DNA from: Bradyrhizobium sp. CCBAU 51765
GTDB lineage: Bacteria; Pseudomonadota; Alphaproteobacteria; Rhizobiales; Xanthobacteraceae
NCBI RefSeq assembly: GCF_015291725.1
Contig: NZ_CP030038.1
Coordinates: 5,569,001-5,633,000 of the forward strand
DNA length: 64,000 bases
Direction of reading: 5' to 3'
Part shown: positions 55,686 through 64,000 of the stretch, piece by piece
Numbering within the stretch: position 1 is the stretch's first letter
Layout of the letters: the number at the start of each line of letters is the position of its first letter
Notes under the pieces: model-generated
Databases searched by the model: none
Seen by the model: the letters and a program-made list of their open reading frames with translations, nothing else
Told to the model about the DNA's origin: nothing
Made by a program: the position numbers and the translations under genes

Positions 55686-56978
55686 CTAGCTGGGGGCTCC
55701 ATGGCGACGGTCTCCGTTTCTGGAGAGCAGTAGCCACCCGTCGAACAACATCTTGGGGACGATTAGGCCCGTCGCCATGGCCAGCAGGGTCACCGATACT
55801 TTCACAACGTTGCTGGCGATCTCATACAGGTCCGAGACCGGCACGCCGGGCCCGGAGTTGACGATGGACAATGCGTCGGCGGCTGTCTGGAACATGAAAA
55901 TGCCCGGAATGAGCGACACCACGGCTGCGAACGCGATTGCGCCAAAAGGCACGCGCAAACGGCGCGACAGCAAGGCACTGCTGAGTCCAGCGAGCGTGCA
56001 GCCTGCCAGCGCCCCGAGTTGCATGCTCGCACCGGCATCAAGGACGAGCCAGCGGAGGGCGTGTGCCGAGACACCAATCGCGATGGGCGCCGGCAGCATC
56101 CTCCAGGGCATATTGAAGAAGGCCCCGTAGGCGGCGACCGCGACACCCGCCGCACAGAGATCATAGAAAAAGGGAACCTGGACAGACGTCACGGGCGCGT
56201 CCAGACGCGTCGGGCCGAAGGAGAGGCCGATCAGGAGGCCAGCGCAGATCGCGACGATAACGAGGCTGGCGAACAGGACGCGCGCCGCTCCAAGCGCAAT
56301 GCGCGCCCTGACGAGGTCAATCGCGCCGTTGAGAAAGTGAGGTCCAGGAACCAGCACCATGCAAGGACAGGCCGCCACGAGATGTTGCGATATCGCCAAG
56401 TGTGCGCTGCTCAAAAGGCTCACAATCGCTCCGGCGACCAGAGCTGCGGCGAACGGCTGCACGAAGGGGTTGCGGCTGACAAGGGACAAAAGACGCCGAA
56501 TGCCCGCGCCGACGCCGGCGCTCACCGCCGTCCATCCGATCGTGGAGAAGTCGGTCGCACCAAAAATCACGCTCAGCGCTGCGGCGCCGGCGGCAGCCAT
56601 TGCGACAAAGCGCGATAGCCCAACGGCAGGCAATCGAGCGATGTCGTCAAGCTGCGAGAGCGCAGCGCGCGGTGAACTCTTGTGATCGCATAGTTTATCG
56701 ACCAGCAATTCGGTGGCATTGACCCTGGCCATATCGACGCCTAGCGGCTCTGCAGCAACCTCGGCGCCGAACGTGCATCGGTCCGGTAAAATCCTAAGAT
56801 CTCCCCAGCGCGGGACGAAGGTCACCCGCGTTCCAAGTCCCCCTCCAAGACGCTCGACGGTACGCCGAGTCCCTTCTGTGGTTTCGCCGTGCACGAATAG
56901 TAACTCGGCGACTCGAATGATCACTCTGAGCGGGTCCGTCTCCCTTCGTTCAAGTTGGCGATCAGATTGTTCAGACAT
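55686..56978 (-). CDS. ThrE/YjjP-YjjB-type threonine/serine or dicarboxylate exporter
   Basis: 430 residues, a fused form containing both family domains. A soluble N-terminal part of about 120 residues (LLFVHGETTEGTRRTVERLGGGLG) precedes about ten membrane helices in two sets (about 125-270 and 275-420), including VPGPHFLNGAIDL and VSLIPGIFMFQTAADAL. Members export threonine and serine in Corynebacterium; the E. coli split homologue YjjPB exports succinate. Given fumC and mqo directly upstream in the same series, a C4-dicarboxylate is a reasonable guess. Confidence 0.82.
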   Translation of the reverse strand: MSEQSDRQLERRETDPLRVIIRVAELLFVHGETTEGTRRTVERLGGGLGTRVTFVPRWGDLRILPDRCTFGAEVAAEPLGVDMARVNATELLVDKLCDHKSSPRAALSQLDDIARLPAVGLSRFVAMAAAGAAALSVIFGATDFSTIGWTAVSAGVGAGIRRLLSLVSRNPFVQPFAAALVAGAIVSLLSSAHLAISQHLVAACPCMVLVPGPHFLNGAIDLVRARIALGAARVLFASLVIVAICAGLLIGLSFGPTRLDAPVTSVQVPFFYDLCAAGVAVAAYGAFFNMPWRMLPAPIAIGVSAHALRWLVLDAGASMQLGALAGCTLAGLSSALLSRRLRVPFGAIAFAAVVSLIPGIFMFQTAADALSIVNSGPGVPVSDLYEIASNVVKVSVTLLAMATGLIVPKMLFDGWLLLSRNGDRRHGAPS

Positions 56979-57002
56979 GGATCTTGCTCGTCAGCTCGGC
57001 GG

Positions 57003-58466
57003 CTACGCGCCGCCGACCCCGTCTCCCACCATCGCCTGCGGATTGACGACCGCATCGAACGTCTTTTCATCGACATGTCCTGACGCGAGCGCGGCTTCCC
57101 GCAACGTCAGGCCTTCTGAATCTGCCTTCTCAGCGATATGAGCCGCGTTCTGGTAGCCGATTACGGGAGACAGGGCGGTCACGAGCATGAGGCTGTTGGC
57201 CACATAGCTCGCGATCTTCTTTTCGTCGAGCTCCGTTCCTTCGACCGAATACGTCCTGAACTTTGCGCAGCCATCCGCCAGAATCGTTGCCGAGTGCAAA
57301 AAGGCGTTGATGATGATCGGCCGCATGGCGTTCAACTCGAAATTACCTTGCGATCCGGCCAACGCGACGGCGGTGTCGTTGCCCAGAACCTGGATCGCGA
57401 TCATCACGATTGCCTCGCATTGAGTTGGATTGACCTTGCCGGGCATGATTGACGAGCCCGGTTCGTTTTGTGGCAGTTTCAGCTCGCCGAGCCCACAGCG
57501 CGGGCCCGAGGCAAGCCACCGCATGTCGTTCGCGATCTTCATCAATGCAACGGCCGCGCCCCGCAGAGCTGCGTGTGCCCGCACCATGGCATCAAGCGAG
57601 CCCTGGGCCATGAACTTGTTCGGCGCGGTGACGAACGGCTTTCCGGTCAGCTCCGCGATCCTCGCTGCGACCGCGACGCTGAACCCTTTTGGTGCATTCA
57701 ATCCCGTTCCGACGGCCGTTCCCCCGACGGCGAGTTCGTAGAGGCCGGCACGGGAGTCGGCAATGGCGGCGATGCAAGCTCGGATTTGAGCTGCGTATCC
57801 CGACCATTCCTGCCCGACGGTCAGCGGCGTCGCGTCCTCGAGGTGGGTGCGGCCGGCCTTGACGATGGACATCCAGCCCTTCGCCTTCGCCTCGATTACG
57901 CCGGCAAGAGCATCCAGTTCAGGGAGCAGGCGGTCATCCAGCACAGTGATTGCCGCAATATGCATGGCGGTGGGGAACGTGTCGTTAGAACTCTGCCCCA
58001 TGTTGACGTCGTCGTTCGGACCAACCGGCTGCTGGGTGCCCAACGTTCCGCCGAGAAGCTGTATCGCGCGATTGGACAGCACCTCGTTGACGTTCATGTT
58101 GGACTGGGTACCCGATCCAGTCTGCCAGACATACAGGGGAAAATGCCCGTCAAGCTTTCCCGCAATTGCCTCGTCCGCCGCGCGTATGATTGCGGATGCT
58201 TTCCATGGTGGCAGGCGACCGGCGGCCTGGTTGACCAACGCGCAGGCCTTCTTGACGATGCCGTAGGCATGATAAACCGCCTTGGGCATGCGATCTTCTC
58301 CGATCGAGAAGTGGACCAACGACCTGGCGGTTTGGGCGCCATAATAGCGCGACGCCGGCACGTCGACGCTGCCCATCGAGTCGAACTCGGTGCGCGTCCC
58401 TGTCGCAGGTAGGCCAATCGGAACGTCGGTCATCACCGGCAAGTCTCGATCGGTAGAACCAGGCAT
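57003..58466 (-). CDS. fumC: Class II fumarate hydratase
   Basis: 487 residues, slightly longer than usual because of an N-terminal extension of about 20 residues before TRTEFDSMGSVDVP. Converts fumarate and malate, iron-independent. Signature GSSIMPGKVNPTQCE (about residues 337-351), TGSGTQSNMNVNEV and GRTHLEDATPLTVGQE are intact. It lies 69 nt behind mqo and 24 nt ahead of the ThrE-like gene. Because it sits among envelope and accessory genes, it is probably a second fumarase in addition to a housekeeping copy elsewhere. Confidence 0.93.
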   Translation of the reverse strand: MPGSTDRDLPVMTDVPIGLPATGTRTEFDSMGSVDVPASRYYGAQTARSLVHFSIGEDRMPKAVYHAYGIVKKACALVNQAAGRLPPWKASAIIRAADEAIAGKLDGHFPLYVWQTGSGTQSNMNVNEVLSNRAIQLLGGTLGTQQPVGPNDDVNMGQSSNDTFPTAMHIAAITVLDDRLLPELDALAGVIEAKAKGWMSIVKAGRTHLEDATPLTVGQEWSGYAAQIRACIAAIADSRAGLYELAVGGTAVGTGLNAPKGFSVAVAARIAELTGKPFVTAPNKFMAQGSLDAMVRAHAALRGAAVALMKIANDMRWLASGPRCGLGELKLPQNEPGSSIMPGKVNPTQCEAIVMIAIQVLGNDTAVALAGSQGNFELNAMRPIIINAFLHSATILADGCAKFRTYSVEGTELDEKKIASYVANSLMLVTALSPVIGYQNAAHIAEKADSEGLTLREAALASGHVDEKTFDAVVNPQAMVGDGVGGA

Positions 58467-58535
58467 TCAATTTTTCCCTTCAGTGACGGTAGAGTTTTGG
58501 TAGGAGGCACGCTCTATCCAGGTGTGTCTACCGCA

Positions 58536-60053
58536 TCAGACGTTCTCGATCTTGAGCGTGGCGGCCGTCGCGGCCCGCGTCCGGCGGCAGGCGTCGGCAT
58601 CGCGAGTGAGGTCGATCCCGAACGTCGGAATGATGCTTCGGAGACGCGGCAGCCAACCGTCCTCGGTCAGTTCGCGATCAAAGCAGCGTTGCAGGACTTC
58701 GAGGGCGATGAATGCAGCGGTGGAGGCGCCTGGCGAGGCGCCAAGCAACGCCACGATCGATTTATCCCCGGCAGACACCACTTCGGTGCCGAACTCGAGT
58801 ACGCCTTCTTCATGCTTGAACCATCCGCTGCTCATATGAGGCTTGATCGTCTGCACGCGCTGGCCCGCGACGGCTCTTGTCCAATCCTGTTTGACTGCCT
58901 TCGGGAAGAACTGCTGCAAGGTTGCAAACTGATGGTCTGCGCTCTGCATCACCTGGCCGATGAGATATTCGGACAATTGCAGATTGTCGCGTGCCACATC
59001 CAGCAGTGGAATGATGTTGTCGGCGCTCAAGGAGGCAAACAAGTCATCGAGGGATCCATGCTTCAGGAAGCGCGTCGAGAAGCCGGCGTAAGGGCCGAAC
59101 AGCAACGATTGTTTGCCACCTATGATCCTGGTATCGAGATGAGGAACCGACATCGGCGGAGAGCCGGAGGCGGCCTTGCCATACACCTTGGCGTGGTGTC
59201 GCTGGCTGACCTCGTCGACATCGCAACGCAGCCAGATCCCGCTCACCGGGAAGCCGCCAAAGCCCCTGCCCTCGGGAATCCCGGACTTTTGCAATAGCGG
59301 CAGCGCGCCGCCGCCTGCACCGATGAAGACGAACTTCGCAGATATCGTCTCGACGCTCCCCGTGCTCGTGTTCTGGGCGGACACCAGCCAGCGGCCATCG
59401 CCGTCGCGCTCCAACCCCGTCACCTTGCGATTATAGTGAACCGAAAAGCCTGGCTGCTTGCCGAGATGCTGCACGAGCAGCCTGGTCAACGCTCCGTAAT
59501 CGACGTCTGTTCCGGTAATCATCCGAGTTGCCGCCACTGGCTGGGCGGAGTCACGACCCTCCATGATCAATGGAGCCCAGGCCGCGATATTCGCGTGGTC
59601 TTCGCTGTATTCCATGCCATGATAGCAATGGTGCGCGGACATTTCCTCGTAGCGGGCGCGAAGGAACGCGACGTTTGCATCGCCCCAGACGAAGCTCATG
59701 TGGGGACATGGATGCAGAAAGGCCCGCGGATCCGGTATCGCGCCCTTACTGACCAGGAATGACCAGAGCTGGCGGGAGATATCGAACTCGGTGCTGACCT
59801 CGAGCGCCTTGGAGATATCAACGCTACCGTCCGCGCGCTGCGGCGTGTAGTTCAGTTCGCAATTCGCCGCGTGTCCGGTCCCGGCATTGTTCCAACCGTC
59901 CGAACTCTCCAATCCGCAATCGTGCAAGGTCTCGAACATCAAAACCGAGAGCGATGGTTCAAGCTCCTTGAGAACGACACCGAGCGTCGCGCTCATGATG
60001 CCGGCGCCGATCAGCACGACATCGGGGCGATCCGTTGCTTGGGTTTTGGTCAT
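58536..60053 (-). CDS. mqo: Malate:quinone oxidoreductase
   Basis: 505 residues from the ATG at 60053. A membrane-associated FAD enzyme oxidising malate to oxaloacetate with quinone as acceptor. FAD-binding segment PDVVLIGAGIMSATLGVVLKEL opens the protein; SSDGWNNAGTGHAANCELNYTP, FVFIGAGGGALPLLQKSGIPE and LLGASPGASTAAFIALEVLQ are family landmarks. Directly upstream of fumC, so fumarate can be taken to oxaloacetate with electrons entering the quinone pool. Confidence 0.95.
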   Translation of the reverse strand: MTKTQATDRPDVVLIGAGIMSATLGVVLKELEPSLSVLMFETLHDCGLESSDGWNNAGTGHAANCELNYTPQRADGSVDISKALEVSTEFDISRQLWSFLVSKGAIPDPRAFLHPCPHMSFVWGDANVAFLRARYEEMSAHHCYHGMEYSEDHANIAAWAPLIMEGRDSAQPVAATRMITGTDVDYGALTRLLVQHLGKQPGFSVHYNRKVTGLERDGDGRWLVSAQNTSTGSVETISAKFVFIGAGGGALPLLQKSGIPEGRGFGGFPVSGIWLRCDVDEVSQRHHAKVYGKAASGSPPMSVPHLDTRIIGGKQSLLFGPYAGFSTRFLKHGSLDDLFASLSADNIIPLLDVARDNLQLSEYLIGQVMQSADHQFATLQQFFPKAVKQDWTRAVAGQRVQTIKPHMSSGWFKHEEGVLEFGTEVVSAGDKSIVALLGASPGASTAAFIALEVLQRCFDRELTEDGWLPRLRSIIPTFGIDLTRDADACRRTRAATAATLKIENV

Positions 60054-60094
60054 GACACTTTCCGATAATTTGGAATGACACCGCCCATTCACGA

Positions 60095-60481
60095 TTACGC
60101 TGATTTAATGAACGGGACTTCAACCTCGGGGCCCACAATCACATAGGCCCGGCGCCAGGGCTGATCATCCATCAGCTTCCAGCTATGTCCCGTTCCGCTG
60201 GTGTCCTCGGCCAGCAACACGTCGCCCGGACGAATCACGAAAGTCGCCCCGCCCGCCGTCTCGAACTGCAAGGTCCCGCTAAGCGTGACGACAAACTGTC
60301 GTGTCGGAGCATTATGGGGAGCAAAAGCACCGCCCGACCTGGTTTCCCGAAAGGAGATGCTCGACGCCGCGACGGCCTTGCTCAGAATATCGCCGCGCTC
60401 ACCACCCGCAAGCTCGATCAATCCCTCCTCGAACATGGAGTTGCCGTCCTCGCTGGTCCAAATCCGGACGCATCTGATCAT
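60095..60481 (-). CDS. Small cupin-domain protein
   Basis: 128 residues with one beta-barrel of cupin type: FAPHNAPTRQFVVTLSGTLQFET carries the first His and RPGDVLLAEDTSGTGHSW the second motif with Gly, Asp and His. Length is typical of single-domain cupins that bind a metal and either sense a ligand or act as small dioxygenases or isomerases. It sits between the YoaK-like gene (23-nt gap) and mqo (41-nt gap), so it is probably co-transcribed. Function not assignable. Confidence 0.8.
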   Translation of the reverse strand: MIRCVRIWTSEDGNSMFEEGLIELAGGERGDILSKAVAASSISFRETRSGGAFAPHNAPTRQFVVTLSGTLQFETAGGATFVIRPGDVLLAEDTSGTGHSWKLMDDQPWRRAYVIVGPEVEVPFIKSA

Positions 60482-60504
60482 CGACTGTTCCTTTCAGCCA
60501 GACA

Positions 60505-61197
60505 TTATCCCGCGACCTTCGGTGCCTGCTCGGTCGCGAGGAACACCGCCGGCAAGGCAATCAGTGGCGGCACAACGAAGCACCAGACGCCAAGACTGGC
60601 ATACAGCACGGCACCGCCGGCGCATCCCAGCGCGAAGGCGGCCACGCTTGCAGTCATCTTGGCAAGGCGGGGCCGGGCGAGGTCCAGCACGGGAGCGGGG
60701 GCTCCGCGGATGACGTCAGCGATGTCGATCATGATCTGAGTCGTGGTTCCTGTCATCAGCGTGCTCGGGGGCTCCGTCCCCATGTGGATACGATGGGCCG
60801 CGTTCTGGATCGCCATCGCCGAAACGAGCACCATCCCCGTGCAGATGGCCTGCAGGCTGTCTCCTTGGGGGAACGGGCCGTAGTGCACCGCCAGCGCACC
60901 ACCGAGCGCAAGCAGGAGCACCTTCAGCGCCAGCATCGATCGAAATATGGGCAGGCCGATCCGGGGCAGGGAAAAGCTGAAGATTCGCGTGCTGACAACG
61001 ACCAGGCAGAACACCGGAAGCGCGAGCAGCTTGGCAAGTCCACCCGAGGTCCCCTGCACCATGGCCGCACCGAATGTCACGAAATTTCCCGTGACGTGCG
61101 CGGTGAACAGCCCCTGCAGGGCGAGGAAGCCCGCAGTGTCCACGAAGCCGGCATTGAAGCTCATCAGGAGCGGAAGCAAGAGGATTTGCCGAGGCAT
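60505..61197 (-). CDS. YoaK/DUF1275-family membrane protein
   Basis: 230 residues from the ATG at 61197. About six hydrophobic helices; the opening LMSFNAGFVDTAGFLALQGLFTAHVTGNFV (landmarks AGFVDTAGF and AHVTGNFV) and MAIQNAAHRIHMG define DUF1275. The family is of unknown function and is often considered a transporter-like protein. The stop of the porin gene upstream is two nt before its start, so translation is likely coupled. Confidence 0.85.
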   Translation of the reverse strand: MPRQILLLPLLMSFNAGFVDTAGFLALQGLFTAHVTGNFVTFGAAMVQGTSGGLAKLLALPVFCLVVVSTRIFSFSLPRIGLPIFRSMLALKVLLLALGGALAVHYGPFPQGDSLQAICTGMVLVSAMAIQNAAHRIHMGTEPPSTLMTGTTTQIMIDIADVIRGAPAPVLDLARPRLAKMTASVAAFALGCAGGAVLYASLGVWCFVVPPLIALPAVFLATEQAPKVAG

Positions 61198-61199
61198 GG

Positions 61200-62633
61200 T
61201 CACCAACCATATTGGAGCTGGACGCCGAGATAGTTGCTGGTGTGTCCGCCAGCGCGAATGATCGTGTCACCCACCTCGAAGTGCACCGCTTCGAGGGCAC
61301 CGGTGAGGTGGTCGTTGAACGCGTAGTCGAGGCGCAGTTGCCCGTAGGCCCCGATCCAGTTGCTGCCTACGCCCGCGGTGCCCGCGATCGGCACATTGGG
61401 CTGAACGTAGATCGCATCCGCCGTGGTTTCTCGCCATTGCAGCCCGATCGCGGCCATGATCTTCAGCCGTTCAATCGGACTCACGGTGATCGAGGGCTTC
61501 AGGTGCAGGATGTTGGCGTAACTCGCATAGCCGGCGAGCGTGAAGTAGTAGCCGTTCGGAAACAGGGGGTTGAACGTGCCGAGCGCTCCGTCGCCCGCGT
61601 GGTGATCGCCCGAACCGGCGTCGAACTGCAGCCCAAGACGCGGCTGCCAGGGCAGCGATGCCATCGTATAACCTGTCCGCGCGCCGACGGCCCAGGCGCG
61701 GATGTCCGTGGTGCCAACCTGGCCCACTTGCCCCATGGCCTCCAGATCCCAATCAAACCCACTCTTCTTTCCCGCAAAGCGCAGATCGAAGACGTGACGC
61801 TGCTCGTCTCCCGACGCATCCAGATATTTGGCGGCGCTCCGCTCATACAACGAATAATAGCCTGACAGTTCGTCATCGCCAAAGACCTTGCGTTCGATCC
61901 TGAGCGTGCTGAAGCGGAAGCGGTCGTTGGAGGTGTCGTCGAACGGGCGGACATCGAAATACTGGACCGGACGGCTCACAAATCCAATGAAACGCCAGTC
62001 GCCGGTCTCCCAGTCGGCCCACAGCGCATCGAAGGACTGGCGGACATTCGGACCGTCGCGCGAGGAGACGAAGCGTTGAAGGTCGAAAGCGAAGTCCTGG
62101 CGCCCGGCGCGGGCTTTCAAGGTTCCGCCTGCGAACGTATTGACGTATTCGACGAAAGCCAGGCGCAGGTCGAGACGATCCTGATCGACTGGAGAGATGC
62201 TGTTCTTGTCGAATGCGCGATCGTCTTCGAGTTGAACGAAGGCCCGCCAGTTCTCATTGAAGTGGACGTCGGCATGGATTTGCAAGCGTTGCAGAAGGTA
62301 GCTGTCGCGCGGCGTCCTCCCTGTACCGAAGCCTGCCGCGTCGTTCGTCTCGAAACGCTCGCGCAGGGTGGCGCCGAGCGAGATGTAGCTCTTCGGATCC
62401 GTGGCCCACAGGGGAATGTACTTGAGACCATCGAACGGCTCGGTGCGCAGTCTCGGATCGGCGAGGACCGACCAGTCCTCGGTCCACCGGTTCGCCTGGA
62501 TCGCGGGTCGCTTCGGAGATGCAACGTCCTCCTCGGCCGCGCGGGCGTAGTCAGCGCCGACAGCGAAGCTTGCCAGCGCAAGCCCGATCCGGAGGCTGCG
62601 CAAAACGGCTCGACGCGACCCGGCCAACGTCAC
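61200..62633 (-). CDS. Alginate-export-family outer membrane porin
   Basis: 477 residues from a GTG. A signal peptide is visible (LRSLRIGLALASFAVGADY, cleavage near ARAA). The mature sequence is a series of amphipathic strands with many aromatic girdle residues (YISLGATLRERFE, SYLLQRLQIHADVHF, YFTLAGYASYANIL) and a terminal aromatic, LGVQLQYGW, as expected for a beta-barrel. Matches the AlgE-like alginate_exp style, whose members pass anionic sugars or other small acids. It may provide outer-membrane entry or exit for the substrate of this operon. Confidence 0.82.
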   Translation of the reverse strand: MTLAGSRRAVLRSLRIGLALASFAVGADYARAAEEDVASPKRPAIQANRWTEDWSVLADPRLRTEPFDGLKYIPLWATDPKSYISLGATLRERFETNDAAGFGTGRTPRDSYLLQRLQIHADVHFNENWRAFVQLEDDRAFDKNSISPVDQDRLDLRLAFVEYVNTFAGGTLKARAGRQDFAFDLQRFVSSRDGPNVRQSFDALWADWETGDWRFIGFVSRPVQYFDVRPFDDTSNDRFRFSTLRIERKVFGDDELSGYYSLYERSAAKYLDASGDEQRHVFDLRFAGKKSGFDWDLEAMGQVGQVGTTDIRAWAVGARTGYTMASLPWQPRLGLQFDAGSGDHHAGDGALGTFNPLFPNGYYFTLAGYASYANILHLKPSITVSPIERLKIMAAIGLQWRETTADAIYVQPNVPIAGTAGVGSNWIGAYGQLRLDYAFNDHLTGALEAVHFEVGDTIIRAGGHTSNYLGVQLQYGW

Positions 62634-62634
62634 C

Positions 62635-63564
62635 TCATTTGCCGCTGGCTTGCGCCGCGCTCTTCTGCGCCAGAGAATGGACTTCGGCGATATACCCCCC
62701 CGGGAACATCACGATAGCCGCTGAGCGTCCGTTCGACGTGTAGGGCTCGACGAGCACGGTGGCGCCCGAAGCCCTGGCCTTTGCGAGAGTGGCGTTCAAA
62801 TCTGCGACTTCGTAGCCCGTCGTCTCCCGCCCGTATGGATAAGGCAGATGACCGTCGGTGACCAGAACCGCCATCTTTCCGAACGCCGACTCGATCCGAA
62901 TCCGGCGGAAGGTCGCATCCGGTCGCCCGATCTCGATGCCCGGCGCCTTCGCCTCGTCCGACACCACCTTGCCGCGCGAGAAGGTAAGGAAGCTGCGCGT
63001 GAAGGCCGCAGCCCGATCCGCCGAAACGTAGACCCGGTTTTCAGGGATGTGCTCGAAGGCGGCGTAGTTGGGCTTGGCGGTGTGCCAATAGATCTGCAGG
63101 TTGACGCCGCCCGGCCATTGGATCACGGCGTCGCGTCCGATCGGGTCGGGGAAGGTGGATACGATCACATCGGCACCGGCGGCACGAGCCTGCCTGATCG
63201 CCAAGTCGATGTCGGTCACCAGATAGCCGTTGCGTTCCGCACCGAACGGATACGGGATCGGGGTCTTGAAGCCGAACAGAGACACGGTGCCAACCGGCGT
63301 CTGGAGCAGTTGCGATGTCGTGCTGCTCGGCGTCGGCGTCACCGTGGCGACGACCTGCTTGGTGCTCTTGCCGCCGAAGGTCGCAAGAAAGCTGCTGACG
63401 AACTTGTCGACGTCCTCGGGCGCGACATAGACGTGGGTGGTGTCGTATTGCGGGGCGACGGCAACCGGCGTGTCTTTCTTCGCCGACTCCTTGGCAACGG
63501 AAGGTCCAACCGCAGCGACCGCGACAACGGCGCCCCAAAGCAAGATGGATCTGGTCAATTTCAT
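62635..63564 (-). CDS. Exported protein with two VOC (glyoxalase-like) domains
   Basis: 309 residues from the ATG overlapping the DoxX stop (ATGA). A signal peptide is evident (MKLTRSILLWGAVVAVAAVG, cleavage near SVA-KES). Two VOC repeats follow: about 40-170 (GYLVTDIDLAIRQARAAGAD, AVIQWPGGVNLQIYWH) and 175-300 (GYEVADLNATLAKARASGAT, AIVMFPGGYIAEVHS). VOC proteins are usually cytoplasmic metalloenzymes, so export is unusual. Substrate unknown. Its stop lies one base before the porin GTG. Confidence 0.8.
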   Translation of the reverse strand: MKLTRSILLWGAVVAVAAVGPSVAKESAKKDTPVAVAPQYDTTHVYVAPEDVDKFVSSFLATFGGKSTKQVVATVTPTPSSTTSQLLQTPVGTVSLFGFKTPIPYPFGAERNGYLVTDIDLAIRQARAAGADVIVSTFPDPIGRDAVIQWPGGVNLQIYWHTAKPNYAAFEHIPENRVYVSADRAAAFTRSFLTFSRGKVVSDEAKAPGIEIGRPDATFRRIRIESAFGKMAVLVTDGHLPYPYGRETTGYEVADLNATLAKARASGATVLVEPYTSNGRSAAIVMFPGGYIAEVHSLAQKSAAQASGK

Positions 63565-64000
63565 CGGGAAGCTCCTTGAACGAAGGTGGATGGCCCAGCG
63601 AGCGCCGGACGGCAAGAGGTCGATTCGGAAACGATCGCGACGAGGACCAGCGCTGCGATCAATCCCAGATGTTCGAAGAAGCTGTTGGTGGCGACGAACC
63701 GTTCGTGACCACTCATCGTCCAGAACGCATTCGCCGTGAGCATTGCCACGAAAGTCAGTACCCCGAGGCCGCCCGCTCCGAGCCAGACCAGCCTGTTGAC
63801 GACCACGAGAAGCGAGCCGACGAGTTCGACGACGATCGCTGCCGAGGCCCACAGCCATGCAGGATTGAGTCCGAAATGCTGCTGTTCGGCGACCGCGCCC
63901 GGGAAGTCGAACAGTTTGGCGAAGCCGCCGAGAATGTAGGCCGACACCAGCGCCAAGCGAGCGGCGTGCCACAGCAGCGGCCAACGGAGGATCGCCGCGA
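63561..64000 (-). CDS. DoxX-family membrane protein (start outside window)
   Basis: The minus-strand frame is open to the window edge, giving at least 146 residues of the C-terminal part. Four hydrophobic segments are visible, with YILGGFAKLFDFPGAVAEQQHFGLNP and ELVGSLLVVVNR, typical of DoxX/MauE-like quinol-associated membrane proteins. First visible gene of the operon; its stop overlaps the next start. Internal TTG at 63956 was not taken as start because coding similarity continues upstream (RWPLLWHAARLALVSA). Confidence 0.78.
   Translation of the reverse strand, partial: AAILRWPLLWHAARLALVSAYILGGFAKLFDFPGAVAEQQHFGLNPAWLWASAAIVVELVGSLLVVVNRLVWLGAGGLGVLTFVAMLTANAFWTMSGHERFVATNSFFEHLGLIAALVLVAIVSESTSCRPALAGPSTFVQGASR

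Overview
The window looks like chromosomal DNA of a Bradyrhizobium-type alphaproteobacterium. The coding is GC-rich. Operons are tightly packed with ATGA/GTGA overlaps. Three intergenic gaps hold GC-rich inverted repeats of the kind scattered through Bradyrhizobium genomes. Gene content also fits (fds formate dehydrogenase, glnE, many Liv-type ABC transporters). No rRNA, tRNA or CRISPR array was seen.

Layout. (1) 1-19026 looks like backbone: a secreted protein, a nitronate monooxygenase, an MDR oxidoreductase, a CDF cation transporter followed by a clear terminator, a PAS sensor kinase, a LysR regulator divergent from fdsG-fdsB-fdsA-fdhD-fdsD (soluble NAD-dependent formate dehydrogenase), then glnE and a HAMP sensor kinase on the minus strand. 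(2) At about 19.03 kb the backbone stops. The kinase has no response regulator beside it, and a frameshifted, truncated P4-type integrase follows. (3) 19.8-34.1 kb is a catabolic cluster of visibly lower GC. It holds a complete Liv-type ABC importer, a glutamine-synthetase-like ligase, a one-subunit Rieske oxygenase with its own ferredoxin and ferredoxin reductase, two full YtcJ-type amidohydrolases (one exported, one cytoplasmic), a third amidohydrolase collapsed by an internal deletion, an HpaF-like isomerase and an IclR regulator. Near-identical TGTTCG-N5-CGAACA palindromes precede its three transcription units, so it is probably one regulon, perhaps for an N-acyl or N-formyl (aryl)amine. 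(4) An IS630 remnant separates this from a LacI-controlled cluster (34.5-40.9 kb): an ADP-ribosylglycohydrolase-family enzyme with an extra C-terminal domain, divergent from a carbohydrate-type ABC importer that lacks an ATPase gene.

(5) 41.0-50.9 kb is a TetR-controlled amine cluster: class III aminotransferase, class II HDAC-type amidohydrolase, a second complete Liv-type importer and a GMC oxidoreductase. A perfect 24-bp palindrome sits in the divergent promoter. The set suggests import, deacetylation, transamination and alcohol oxidation of an acetylated amine. (6) 51-55.6 kb carries an AraC regulator, a small helical protein of unknown function and a large winged-helix/ATPase/TPR regulator. 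(7) 55.7-64 kb is a long minus-strand gene series: DoxX, an exported double-VOC protein, an alginate-export-type porin, a YoaK/DUF1275 membrane protein, a cupin, malate:quinone oxidoreductase, class II fumarase and a ThrE-like exporter. This looks like an accessory fumarate-malate-oxaloacetate module coupled to envelope functions. Functional interpretations of clusters 3-7 are inferences from family membership and gene order.
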